Counted from the first letter of the stretch, positions 7,153 through 14,769 are shown. The stretch is 14,874 nt of DNA from Candidatus Sumerlaeota bacterium (GCA_007136585.1 SLGR01000029.1:1-14874); one strand, 5' to 3'. Notes: generated by a model not told the origin, from the sequence alone. Made by a program: numbers and translations.

Positions 7153-7181
7153 ATTATAAATTATAAGGGAGTAAATTGCAA
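7153..7181 (-). promoter_or_regulatory. Sigma-70-like promoter of the Kdo/heptose operon
   Basis: On the minus strand TTGCAA (7181-7176) is followed after exactly 17 bases by a perfect TATAAT (7158-7153). A second TATAAT lies at 7165-7160 but has no -35 partner. Transcription would begin near 7146, leaving a leader of about 55 bases before hldA. No other convincing promoter was seen inside the nine-gene run. Confidence 0.65.
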
Positions 7182-7200
7182 ATCGGCGTATTTGCATTTT
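7173..7200. promoter_or_regulatory. Inverted repeat between the divergent promoters
   Basis: The arms AAATTGCAAAT (7173-7183) and ATTTGCATTTT (7190-7200) pair at 10 of 11 positions around a 6-base CGGCGT centre. Each arm contains the -35 hexamer of the promoter that points away from it. This could be an operator that controls both directions, or simply two similar promoters placed back to back. Confidence 0.45.
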
Positions 7201-7220
7201 TAGAAGGAATAACTTAGTAT
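7192..7220 (+). promoter_or_regulatory. Candidate promoter of the outer-membrane gene pair
   Basis: TTGCAT (7192-7197) and TAGTAT (7215-7220) are separated by 17 bases. The match to consensus is weaker (3/6 and 4/6) than for the opposing promoter. A nearby TATATT at 7218-7223 is a better -10 alone but has poor spacing. Transcription would begin near 7227, leaving a leader of roughly 95 bases. Confidence 0.4.
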
Positions 7221-7226
7221 ATTTAA

Positions 7227-7322
7227 GTGAAAAACCGGCGCGGAGAGGTGTATTAAATTCAAAAATGCTTCACCTGCGGCGGTTTCACCGGAATAAAAAA
7301 CAAAAGGGACCTTTTACTTTAT
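7227..7322 (+). other. Untranslated leader of the outer-membrane gene pair, with a possible stem-loop
   Basis: Together with the promoters this completes the only non-coding gap near 230 bases in the window. AAACCG (7232-7237) can pair with CGGTTT (7280-7285), and inside it AGGTG (7246-7250) with CACCT (7271-7275), around an imperfect middle and a 20-base loop. The ribosome site before the ATG at 7323 is poor: the nearest purine run, AAAGGGA, lies about 14 bases upstream. A structured leader is possible but weakly supported, and no known riboswitch pattern was recognised. Confidence 0.25.
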
Positions 7323-8243
7323 ATGAAAGCTTTATTAACCAAGATAACAGCGGTTTCCGCTGCCATACCGGTTTTCCTGTGCGGGATTTCCCTTGCGGGA
7401 GGGGCCGGCAGCTCTTCACTCTACTCTATGACCCAGCCTCCATCAGCCAGGTCATCGGCTCTTTCCGGAGCCTGCACGGCCCTTTCCGGAAGTCTTTCCC
7501 TTATGCAGTATAATCCGGCATCTCTCCTTGGAATCCCCGGCTTCTCTATCTCCACATCCTACCAGGCTATCGGGACACGGGAATACCATACCACGGCGAT
7601 GGCGGGGTTCGGGTTTGAAAACTCCGCCGTTGGAGTGGGGATAAAGTATTACGACACCGGAACCATAAGCATATATGACTCCTACGGGTATGAGGTATCG
7701 GGCAGGGGGCAGAGAGATATGATCTTTATGCTCGGGAGCGCTCAGGATTTTGAGTTTATTACAGCCGGGCTGAACCTGAAAATGTTTTTCTCGGAAATAT
7801 TCGGGGAATCCGCTTTCGGGTTTGCCGGGGACGCAGGATGTCTTTTCCCCCTCTCGCAAGGCCTGGACGCAGGGTTTTCCATACAGAACTTCGGCACCCC
7901 GGCCAAATATATTGAAAGGAAAGAGTCCCTCCCCCTTATAATTCGCGGGGCCCTGGCCTACTCCTCAAGTCTCGGGGAAAATGATTATACGGTCTCACTT
8001 GATCTTCCGTACTATGTAAATGAGAACCATTTCTTCATAAAGACAGGGGTGGAGTTCCAGGTACACGAGCTTCTGACCCTTATGGCGGGAGGGGTGCTAA
8101 CCCCCGGAAGCGGTAATGATACGGACAGGAAACTCAGCGCCGGGTGGAGTTTCGGTTCGGAGTCACTGCGTATAGTATACTCAGTTAACCTTGCATCCGA
8201 TCTTGATTCTCCGCAGCATGTGTCTACGGAGCTGAGATTCTAA
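7323..8243 (+). CDS. PorV/PorQ-like (UPF0164 family) outer-membrane beta-barrel protein
   Basis: This 306-aa exported protein starts with a basic, then hydrophobic signal peptide, probably cut near residue 26. The mature start has the family signature: A-R-S-S-A-L-S-G-A-C-T-A-L followed by Y-N-P-A-S-L, the same layout as the A-R-x-x-x-M-G-G-A and N-P-A-x-L blocks of PorV, PorQ and UPF0164 proteins. The rest is alternating polar/hydrophobic strands rich in Gly and aromatic residues, and the chain ends E-L-R-F, with the C-terminal Phe typical of barrels assembled by the BAM machinery. PorV-type barrels serve as shuttles in type IX secretion or have unknown roles in other phyla; no other type IX gene is seen here. 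The TAA stop shares one base with the ATG of the next gene. Confidence 0.7.
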   Translation: MKALLTKITAVSAAIPVFLCGISLAGGAGSSSLYSMTQPPSARSSALSGACTALSGSLSLMQYNPASLLGIPGFSISTSYQAIGTREYHTTAMAGFGFENSAVGVGIKYYDTGTISIYDSYGYEVSGRGQRDMIFMLGSAQDFEFITAGLNLKMFFSEIFGESAFGFAGDAGCLFPLSQGLDAGFSIQNFGTPAKYIERKESLPLIIRGALAYSSSLGENDYTVSLDLPYYVNENHFFIKTGVEFQVHELLTLMAGGVLTPGSGNDTDRKLSAGWSFGSESLRIVYSVNLASDLDSPQHVSTELRF

Positions 8244-10039
8244 TGAGCTTAAAAATGAAATTTACTGTTCTTTTTGCGACCGGAGTTGTTTTTCTTTCCA
8301 CTCTTACAGCAAACTCAGTGGCTGCTGAGGTTCCGGGGATTTTCAGTATGAGCCCCGGAGCTGCCGCTCTTACCGGCCTCTACCCGAGAAATGACAGGCA
8401 GGAAAACCTTTTACTCAACCCCGCGGCCACTTCAGATATCCGGCGGAGGGAGTTTACCTTCGGAACAGGTCTGCACACCGGGTTTAACAACTGGTTTTTC
8501 GGATATGCCCATCCTACCGAAATGGGCGCCCTCTCTGCAAGGGCATCTTATCTTACGGACCGCTCCGAAGACAACACCTACCTTTTTACCGCAGCGCTGG
8601 GGTACGGACTGCCCATATACCAGGATCTCAACCAGACAGGAAGCGCCGGGCTCAGCCTGAAAACCGTCGGGGAAAAACACTCCGGAGAAGACAAGCTCCT
8701 TTTTCTCTCCGACGCGGGGTTTATCCATTCCATTTACGGAGATTGGGATATAGGGATAGCTTTTAAAAACATTGGAAACTCCCGCGGAGTGGGGGAACGG
8801 CTCACGCACTCGCCCATGACCTTCCAGGTGCTCCTTAGAAGGGAGCTCCATGACGTATACCTGAGCCTGGATGACGCTCTTACAGAAATAAACTTTGCCG
8901 TTGCCGCAGAATCACGCCACCGCAGTTCATCGCTCTTAAAACTGGGCCTGGAATCCAGGTTCCGCAATACTTATATCAGGACCGGGTGCAAGGTTGATAT
9001 GGGAGGGGATAACTGGCTTGGAGTGGGGATTGGAACCAGGTACAGGGACATCGCAATAAATTATACTGTGCTTATGGCAAACGAAATCACCCCCTCGCAT
9101 TTTATCTCAACGGATTTCCGGTTCGGGGAAGTACTGGAGCCGGAAAGACTCCAGGAGCCCGAGATAGAAAGATTCTACAGGCTCGGAATGAACGAATATT
9201 ACCAGGGAAACCTGGCCAGAGCCCAGGAGTATTTCCACAAGGTTGAGCAGATAAGGTATGACCACAGGGAAACCAGGGAGTACCTGGAAGAGATATCCAG
9301 GGCCATAGCCCTTGTCCGCCAGCGCCAGCCCAAGGAAGATGAGGTAACGGGTATTTCCGAACTTCTGGAAAGGGCCGAGAGGCTCTTTGAAGACGGCAAT
9401 TACGGATCTGCACTTCAGCATTACTCGGCAGTTTTAATGGTCGACAGGGAGAACGAGAAAGCCCAGTCCAGGATATCCGAGATAAACCAGATCCTTGCCG
9501 AACAGGAAGAGAGAGAAAGAGAACTGGCCAGGCAGAGGAGAAGAGCCGCCATAGTTCGGCAGCTGGAGGATTATTACAGCCGCGGACAGAACAGCTACGG
9601 CCGCGGGAATTTCTCCGCCGCGCTGGAAACATACGAAGAAGGGATCACATACGCCCGGAGAAACAATATGCCGGCCTGGGTAAGAAGGTTTGAGACCGCC
9701 TCGCAGGAGGCCCGGGAAAAGATCGCTGAAGAACATTTTCTCCAGGGACACCAGTACTACCAGAGAAACCTTTTTACGGAAGCACTCCGGGAGTTTGAAA
9801 AAGCCGTGGAATACGATCCGGATAAAGATGCGGCAAAAAGAAGAATAACCGAGATCAGATCCAGGATGCGCAGGGAAGATGAACAGGAAGCCGAAAAGCT
9901 TTATAACCAGGGGCTTGAAGCCTACAGTGCCGGAGATTATTCCGCGGCTGCGGAGTACTGGACCGAGGCCCTTGAACTTAACCCCGACCTTATAGAGGCC
10001 CAGAAGGCCCTTGAAAGGTTACGGGCCCGGGACAGATAG
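8243..10039 (+). CDS. Outer-membrane barrel protein with five C-terminal TPR repeats
   Basis: This is a 598-aa two-part protein. A signal peptide (cleavage likely after A-A at residue 28) leads into a PorV-like barrel, about residues 29-294, with N-P-A-A-T near 59-63 and a barrel-closing end S-T-D-F-R-F at 289-294. After a short linker come five TPR units at about 308-341, 374-407, 443-472, 494-527 and 549-582, recognised by patterns such as G-D-Y-S-A-A-A-E-Y-W and A-L-E-L-N-P-D. A highly charged Glu/Arg helix (about 407-440) lies between the second and third. The TPR part should hang in the periplasm and bind partners there. Start and stop overlap (TAATG) couples it to the preceding barrel gene, so the two probably work together. 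The function is not recognised; a scaffold for envelope assembly or secretion is a guess. Confidence 0.7.
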   Translation: MSLKMKFTVLFATGVVFLSTLTANSVAAEVPGIFSMSPGAAALTGLYPRNDRQENLLLNPAATSDIRRREFTFGTGLHTGFNNWFFGYAHPTEMGALSARASYLTDRSEDNTYLFTAALGYGLPIYQDLNQTGSAGLSLKTVGEKHSGEDKLLFLSDAGFIHSIYGDWDIGIAFKNIGNSRGVGERLTHSPMTFQVLLRRELHDVYLSLDDALTEINFAVAAESRHRSSSLLKLGLESRFRNTYIRTGCKVDMGGDNWLGVGIGTRYRDIAINYTVLMANEITPSHFISTDFRFGEVLEPERLQEPEIERFYRLGMNEYYQGNLARAQEYFHKVEQIRYDHRETREYLEEISRAIALVRQRQPKEDEVTGISELLERAERLFEDGNYGSALQHYSAVLMVDRENEKAQSRISEINQILAEQEERERELARQRRRAAIVRQLEDYYSRGQNSYGRGNFSAALETYEEGITYARRNNMPAWVRRFETASQEAREKIAEEHFLQGHQYYQRNLFTEALREFEKAVEYDPDKDAAKRRITEIRSRMRREDEQEAEKLYNQGLEAYSAGDYSAAAEYWTEALELNPDLIEAQKALERLRARDR

Positions 10040-10048
10040 AAATATTTT

Positions 10049-10471
10049 TTAGTTCAGGGTATACCTGAAACGTCTCGTTCTTCCCTGAATAACGATAAAA
10101 TTCGGGTTGACAGAAACAATCCTGTTATCACCCACAAACTCATTTATGCCGTAGGTCCGGTCGTTTATTATGGCATAAAGACGCCCGTTCTCGCGCATCA
10201 CCCCCTGGAACCTTAGTGGAGGCCTGTACTCTGCCGGGGGCTCCCCCGCAAGGAGGCTCTTCTGCTTAATATAATCCTCATCTTCAGAATCTCTAAAGTA
10301 AGCCGGGAAATCATCCTCACTCTCTTCAACCTCAATATCAAACTCGCTTAAGAAACGCTGGTATAAGCCGGTGGACTGTATATACTCCAGGGCATCGGTC
10401 ACAAGACGAGGTCTGGCAGATATATATATTAAGCCCCATAGAAACAGGGCAAGAATTATAAGTTTTCTCAT
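10049..10471 (-). CDS. Small membrane-anchored protein with a GspB/PilP-like C-terminal domain
   Basis: This 140-aa protein has an N-terminal hydrophobic helix (about residues 3-18) with a short basic start, so it is probably anchored in the inner membrane with its body in the periplasm. An acidic stretch follows (about 43-67). The last 50 residues (A-I-I-N-D-R-T-Y, G-D-N-R-I-V-S-V, F-I-V-I-Q-G, R-R-F-R-Y-T-L) have the strand pattern of the GspB and PilP/GspC-type domains, where a short peptide gives its own value and location statement ending in a ligand such as x-L-x-L. I infer this resemblance by eye. The ATG overlaps the TGA of the histidine kinase (ATGA). It converges with the TPR gene, with only 9 bases between the two stops. 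No other type II secretion or pilus gene is in view. Confidence 0.55.
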   Translation of the reverse strand: MRKLIILALFLWGLIYISARPRLVTDALEYIQSTGLYQRFLSEFDIEVEESEDDFPAYFRDSEDEDYIKQKSLLAGEPPAEYRPPLRFQGVMRENGRLYAIINDRTYGINEFVGDNRIVSVNPNFIVIQGRTRRFRYTLN

Positions 10472-11544
10472 CCGCTGTCACCCTCCGGAACGGGGAGTCT
10501 TATCTCAAAAACCGCCCCGCCGGTTTCACTGTTTGAAGCGCTTATAATCCCGCCGAAGCTCTCAACAATATGTTTTACTACTGAGGTTCCTAGGCCTATA
10601 CCCTTGGGATTAGAGGAGTAAAGCGGCTCAAAAACGTTCTTTAGAGCCTCCGGGGTCAGACCGGGACCGGTATCGGAAACTCTTATAAAGTAATTTTCCT
10701 CTTCGGTGAAAGCTTCCACTTTTATCGAACCGCCTTCAGGCATAGCCTGGCAGGAGTTATGGAAAATATACTCAAAAATCTGCTTAAGTCTTCCGGGGTC
10801 AAACCTTATTTTCAGGTCACCGCTCTTTTCCAAAAACTTAAGCTCTATATTATCCGGGAGGGATACCGCTTTCGCCGCGTCTTCCGCCGCCTGCCTGATA
10901 TCAAATTCTCTTATACTAAAAGTGATTTTCCTGGAAAACTCAAGGAGCTCGGTAAGTATCTTGTCAGAAACCTCAACCTCATCGGAAAGGGTCCCTATAA
11001 ACTCCTTTACATCCGGATCGTCTATCTCAACATAATTCTGCAGGTAAAAGACAGCGTTCTTTATGCTGGCAAGAGGGTTCTTGAGTTCATGCCCGACACC
11101 GGAGGAAAGCTTCTTAATTGCGGCAAACCTTTCGGCCCTGAGAAGCTCCTTCTCCGGGGCGGAGTTTCCTCCGCTCTTAAGTGAGAGCAGCTCGTGGTTT
11201 ACTTTCACGCGCTGAAGGAACTCTTCCGGGAAAAAAGGTTCAATTATAAAATCATCGGCGCCTTCGGATATCAGGTCAGAAGGGCTCTTGCCGCAGAGAG
11301 CGATTATACGGATCTGTTCGCGCGCTCCGGATTCACCCGCCTTAACGATGAATCCTTCTTTTCCGCAAGATTCTCCGGAAACCTCTACCGCAACGACCCC
11401 CGTAAACCCCCCGTCAATCATCTCAAGGGCATTACCGGTTTCCCGGACCAGGAGCACAGTGTACCCCGCCTCTTCAAGGGCCGGGGTTATCTCCCCGGCC
11501 AGCTCTCCTCTTATACCTGCTACAAGTACTTCTCTGCCGCTCAT
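10468..11544 (-). CDS. Soluble hybrid histidine kinase with a degenerate N-terminal receiver domain
   Basis: The protein is 358 aa with no membrane segment. Residues 1-120 have a receiver-domain outline (V-L-V-A-G at the start, E-E-A-G-Y-T-V, E-G-A-D-D-F-I) but lack the functional residues: the acidic pair after strand 1 is missing, Glu54 or a neighbour stands where the phosphoacceptor Asp is expected, and the K-P motif is E-P (102-103). Residues 140-205 are the dimerisation domain with the H-box G-H152-E-L-K-N-P-L. The ATPase domain has the N-box with Asn263, G1 at D291-T-G-P-G, an F-box F-E-P-L and G2 at G-I-G-L-G (315-319). The kinase half thus looks active while the receiver looks like a pseudo-receiver. 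It starts at ATG 11544 with GGAG 7 bases upstream. No separate response regulator is seen nearby. Confidence 0.85.
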   Translation of the reverse strand: MSGREVLVAGIRGELAGEITPALEEAGYTVLLVRETGNALEMIDGGFTGVVAVEVSGESCGKEGFIVKAGESGAREQIRIIALCGKSPSDLISEGADDFIIEPFFPEEFLQRVKVNHELLSLKSGGNSAPEKELLRAERFAAIKKLSSGVGHELKNPLASIKNAVFYLQNYVEIDDPDVKEFIGTLSDEVEVSDKILTELLEFSRKITFSIREFDIRQAAEDAAKAVSLPDNIELKFLEKSGDLKIRFDPGRLKQIFEYIFHNSCQAMPEGGSIKVEAFTEEENYFIRVSDTGPGLTPEALKNVFEPLYSSNPKGIGLGTSVVKHIVESFGGIISASNSETGGAVFEIRLPVPEGDSG

Positions 11545-11594
11545 CTGAAAACTCCGTTTAATTACTGCACCGTTCTATCGTCCTATGTATAGGC

Positions 11595-11624
11595 ATTATA
11601 GTTTATAGGGCGGTTTCTTTTCAA
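11595..11624 (-). promoter_or_regulatory. Strong sigma-70-like promoter of the histidine kinase gene
   Basis: The minus strand reads TTGAAA (11624-11619), an 18-base spacer, then a perfect TATAAT (11600-11595). Transcription should begin near 11588, about 44 bases before the kinase ATG. It separates the kinase pair from the upstream lpxK cluster, although no clear terminator lies between them. Confidence 0.65.
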
Positions 11625-11649
11625 GTTTCCACCGGAGTCCCAGGAACTT

Positions 11650-12417
11650 TCACAGACCGGGGAGCTCTTTTTCTATAAGCACAGCCGAGATAGAACCTAT
11701 GGGAATGCGGCATCTCATCAGGACGGGGATACGCCTTTCGTCATCAGTAACCCATATCTTTAAACTTCCCCTGGCCTTTCTGAATATGCCGTCCTCCTCT
11801 CTTATCTCCGGAACAACTATAAGGGTATCAAACCTTCCCGCCGGTACACGTATCCTCTCCCTTCCTTCAACCGTAACCTCAAGAGGCCAGACCTCTCTGC
11901 TTGTTCCGACGTCAAAAGTGTACCTGCCTCCAACCTCCAGCTCCTTTGTACGGAGGAAGTAAAAGGAAGAAAGGACATCCTGGATATTTTCGGTAATCTC
12001 GAATCTCTCGCCGTTCTCGTATGCATACCCGCTCTCGTGGTCATAGATTATGGCAAGCTGCCTGCTGAAGTTGCCCTCGTTCAGGTCCTGCTCGTACCTA
12101 ACGGAATGCAGGTGCTGAGCATCAATGTATGACTCAACCAGATCCCGGACCTTGTAAAACGGGTCAAAGTAGGGGGCCGAACGGGCCTGTGTCACTATCC
12201 TGTACGTATCCCTGCCGTCAAGCTTGATCTTCTCCCGCACTTCCATATGGGCGTGCCCCCCGGTTATGAACCCCCATCTTACGGCAAAGGTCAGTTTCTC
12301 CCCTACTTCCCAGGGCATATTCCGGGTGCGCGCGGGGCCCCCGGCGGCCGGTGCCGCCAGTAAAAGGGAAAGTAAGAGAAAGAGAATTTTCCTATATGAC
12401 TTTTCTGATATACTCAT
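11650..12417 (-). CDS. Exported DUF3108 family protein
   Basis: This 255-aa protein begins with a basic N-terminus and a leucine-rich hydrophobic run (about 10-22) that ends A-A-P-A-A-G, a signal peptide. The mature part fits the DUF3108 family: W-x-V-G-E-K-L-T-F near the start, G-x-A-x-M-E-V, an R-D-L-V-E-S-Y-I-D stretch, D-V-L-S-S-F-Y-F-L-R, then V-P-A-G-R-F-D-T, I-W-V-T-D-D-E-R-R-I-P-V-L-M and a final I-G-S-I-S-A-V-L. The family is periplasmic and of unknown function. I chose ATG 12417 because AAAGGA lies 6 bases upstream (12424-12429); an ATG at 12432 lacks such a site. The start overlaps the end of lpxK by 26 bases, so it is probably co-translated with it, which hints at a role in LPS or envelope building. 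Confidence 0.8.
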   Translation of the reverse strand: MSISEKSYRKILFLLLSLLLAAPAAGGPARTRNMPWEVGEKLTFAVRWGFITGGHAHMEVREKIKLDGRDTYRIVTQARSAPYFDPFYKVRDLVESYIDAQHLHSVRYEQDLNEGNFSRQLAIIYDHESGYAYENGERFEITENIQDVLSSFYFLRTKELEVGGRYTFDVGTSREVWPLEVTVEGRERIRVPAGRFDTLIVVPEIREEDGIFRKARGSLKIWVTDDERRIPVLMRCRIPIGSISAVLIEKELPGL

Positions 12418-13369
12418 AGAATTTCCTTTCATCGGAAATAACAGTTTCCATCCGCAGGAATAAACCGTCTATCCCAGACGAGAAAGGTATCCTTGCCGCA
12501 TCCTTCTCGGTAGTTACCGGGATACACCCTTTTTCTCTGGCCTTTCGGGTTATCCTCTTCAGTTCGGAAACGCTCCACCCGTGGTGATCCCGCCTTATCA
12601 CCTCATCCTCAAGGAGAGCCCCTGAGCTGATAAGAAGCCTCCGGAAAGCCTCAGGTCTTCCTATCCCGCTGAAAGAGAGCGTCTTCTTCCCCTTAAGGTA
12701 ATCCGGGGGGTACACGGTATCAGAGTGTATTTTACCGTATCCCGACATCTTTTCGGAGGCCTCAAAAAACAACGGTTCCGGCTTATAATTACTAACAGTA
12801 TGGCGGATTTTTTTCAACTCTCCGGTAGAAACGCTGTCGGCGCGGTTCAATACAAAGCAGTCGGCCCGGGAAAGAGCAGTCAGGGGTTCCCTGAGCCTTC
12901 CCCGCGGAAGAAGTTTCTTCCCCCCGAAAGGGGCTCCGCAGTCAATTACAAGTATATTTATATCTTTTCTTACTTCCAGACTCTGAAACCCGTCATCCAG
13001 TATAACAGCCTCCGCACCGGCTTTCGCGGCGGCGATAACCCCCTTGTAGCGGTTCCCGGCTACTATTACTACAGAGGACGGGTTCTTTCTCCTGTGAAGA
13101 ACGGCTTCATCTCCGTACCTTATGAAATCGTCCGACTCGGTTTCCAGCACCCCCCTGCTTTTTCTCCGGTAACCCCTAAGGACAATAGCCGTCTTAACTT
13201 CCAGACCGGCCGCTATCTTTGCCGCAAGCGGGGTCTTGCCGGAACCCCCGGCGGTTATATTACCCACGCTTATGACAGGGAGCGGGGGTTTCCTGGGGCG
13301 GGAAAGAACCTTGTGTATAAAAGCCCCCGCCGCGTAAAAGACCGAGAGTATGTTAAGGAGTATCTTCAC
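12392..13369 (-). CDS. lpxK: Tetraacyldisaccharide 4'-kinase LpxK
   Basis: LpxK phosphorylates the 4' position of the tetraacyl disaccharide to make lipid IVA, at the inner membrane. The N-terminus has a short hydrophobic anchor (about 4-20), then P-V-I-S-V-G-N-I-T-A-G-G-S-G-K-T-P with the P-loop at 36-46. Other family motifs are L-R-G-Y-R-R-K-S near 64-71, G-D-E, L-D125-D-G-F-Q, L-L-P-x-G-x-L-R-E-P, S-G-I-G-R-P and the D-H-H block near 260. Its 325 residues are normal. The GTG start overlaps the stop of the acyltransferase-GmhB gene (GTGA). Its 3' end overlaps the DUF3108 gene. Confidence 0.95.
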   Translation of the reverse strand: MKILLNILSVFYAAGAFIHKVLSRPRKPPLPVISVGNITAGGSGKTPLAAKIAAGLEVKTAIVLRGYRRKSRGVLETESDDFIRYGDEAVLHRRKNPSSVVIVAGNRYKGVIAAAKAGAEAVILDDGFQSLEVRKDINILVIDCGAPFGGKKLLPRGRLREPLTALSRADCFVLNRADSVSTGELKKIRHTVSNYKPEPLFFEASEKMSGYGKIHSDTVYPPDYLKGKKTLSFSGIGRPEAFRRLLISSGALLEDEVIRRDHHGWSVSELKRITRKAREKGCIPVTTEKDAARIPFSSGIDGLFLRMETVISDERKFYEYIRKVI

Positions 13370-14763
13370 GGGGAGGTTATGATCTCCGCCGCCTCAAGCA
13401 GAGTGGAAGCGGTATGATCGGGGGCGCACCCGGAATCCCTGCTCCCGCGGTCATTTCCTATAAGCACAGTGCCCGCTGAGAGGCTGCGCCCGAAACTCAC
13501 GTCGGAAAGTTTATCTCCCACAACAAAGCTGGATCCAAGATCTATATTAAGATCCGCAGCGGCGCTGAGCCCCATACCCGTACGGGGTTTCCGGCACGAA
13601 CAACCGTCATCGGGGTGGTGGGGACAGTGAAGGACCCGGTCCACTATCACTCCTTCCCGGGAAAAGAGCTCAAGCATATACCCGGTAAGACGTCTGTAAT
13701 CGGCCTCGGAATAATATCCCCGGGCTATCCCTGACTGGTTCGTAACTATTACTATGAGGTACCCCGCTTTCCTTAATAATCTTATACCCTCCAGGGCCCC
13801 GGGAAGGATCTCAAATGACTCCTTATCGGAAACATATCCTGTATCCCGGTTTATTGTCCCGTCCCTGTCAATGAATACCGCGCGCCAGCGCCCCTTCCAG
13901 AAATTATGGAGCCAGAACCACTCCCGGGGATCTGAACGGACCTTATCCTCCAGCCACTTCATCTGTATACCTGTATTTATAAAATCAGCCTTCAGCGGAT
14001 CATCACCTGATACAAAATCAAACGGTTTCCCGTACTCGATATGAATCCCGTCTTCGGTATGGCGGCTGGAGGCGGGTATAACCTTAACCCCCGTTTTTCT
14101 GTACAGAACCGAGGGAAGATGCGTAGCCCATACCGGGCGCCCCATAAAAGGCACCGGTATCCCGCTCTTTATCCGCTGGTCAACGAGCATATATATATTA
14201 CCGGACCGGCGGAGCTTTCTAAGCACCTCTTTCAGAGAGTTCCTGTTGCGTATAACCTCTCCCCCGAAAGAGGTGCGGAGGTCCCTGACTATCCTTTCAA
14301 AGGCGGGGTTGTGGACCCTTCTGGCAAGAGGGTGGAGTTCTATGCCTGAGACCGCAAGGTTCATCCCTGTTATCTCCCAGTGCCCCAGGTGCCCGGTTAC
14401 TATTATGCTGCCGCCTTCAAGGTTCCCGGTCCCGGTAGCCCGCACAGCGTCAAAATACCTTCCGGAAGCGTACTTGAGAAGCTCAATAACATTCCGCCCC
14501 AGGTTCTCAAATACGGACCTTCCCGTAATGCGGCACCAGGGTTCTCCCCTATCCGGGAATGCTCTCCTTAAGTTCTCCAGGGTTATCCCGCGGCGGCGGG
14601 GAAGCAGAAGATAAGCCGCAGATCCGGCAAAGCTCCCCAACCCCAGGGCAGTCTTGCGGGGCAGTACCTCTATGGTTTTCTTAATAAGAATAAGCAATGC
14701 GTACAGAAGAAGGTCCGCGGGTCCCATTGTGAAGAAGGGTTTTCGGCTGGTTACGGAAGGCAC
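13366..14763 (-). CDS. LpxL-type acyltransferase fused to heptose bisphosphate phosphatase GmhB
   Basis: One 465-aa reading frame carries two enzymes. Residues 1-291 are a lipid A acyltransferase of the LpxL/LpxM family: an N-terminal hydrophobic segment, N-L-R-R-A-F-P, the catalytic H125-LGHW-E130, D-Q-R near 195 and W-F-W-L-H-N-F-W near 282-289. Residues 293-465 are GmhB, a HAD phosphatase that removes the 7-phosphate of heptose 1,7-bisphosphate: D299-R-D301-G-T-I-N, V-T-N-Q-S-G-I-A-R-G, the zinc loop with C380, H382, C388 and C390, R-K-P-x-x-G-M, and G-D-K-x-S-D. The two halves meet within a few residues, with no linker, stop or internal start. GTG 14763 starts 6 bases after the upstream stop; ATG 14727 is an alternative, and neither has a good ribosome site. 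Each domain is clear; that they act as one protein is inferred from the unbroken frame. Confidence 0.85.
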   Translation of the reverse strand: MPSVTSRKPFFTMGPADLLLYALLILIKKTIEVLPRKTALGLGSFAGSAAYLLLPRRRGITLENLRRAFPDRGEPWCRITGRSVFENLGRNVIELLKYASGRYFDAVRATGTGNLEGGSIIVTGHLGHWEITGMNLAVSGIELHPLARRVHNPAFERIVRDLRTSFGGEVIRNRNSLKEVLRKLRRSGNIYMLVDQRIKSGIPVPFMGRPVWATHLPSVLYRKTGVKVIPASSRHTEDGIHIEYGKPFDFVSGDDPLKADFINTGIQMKWLEDKVRSDPREWFWLHNFWKGRWRAVFIDRDGTINRDTGYVSDKESFEILPGALEGIRLLRKAGYLIVIVTNQSGIARGYYSEADYRRLTGYMLELFSREGVIVDRVLHCPHHPDDGCSCRKPRTGMGLSAAADLNIDLGSSFVVGDKLSDVSFGRSLSAGTVLIGNDRGSRDSGCAPDHTASTLLEAAEIITSP

Positions 14764-14769
14764 CTTAAC

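Noticed and set aside
7265-7513. 82-codon frame beginning in the leader before the first barrel gene
   Set aside because: Most of it lies inside the barrel gene in another frame and it has no ribosome site. A short leader peptide cannot be excluded but is not supported.
10053-10069. TTCAGG-GTATA-CCTGAA hairpin near the convergent gene ends, beside a T-run
   Set aside because: The T-run at 10045-10050 lies before the hairpin on the plus strand and reads as A on the minus strand, so it is not an intrinsic terminator in either direction. The stem also lies within the last codons of the minus-strand gene.
11605-11648. Imperfect stem between AAGTTCC and GGAAACTT after the DUF3108 gene
   Set aside because: It has a bulge, a large loop and no following T-run. 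It also overlaps the -35 region of the kinase promoter, so a terminator call is not justified.
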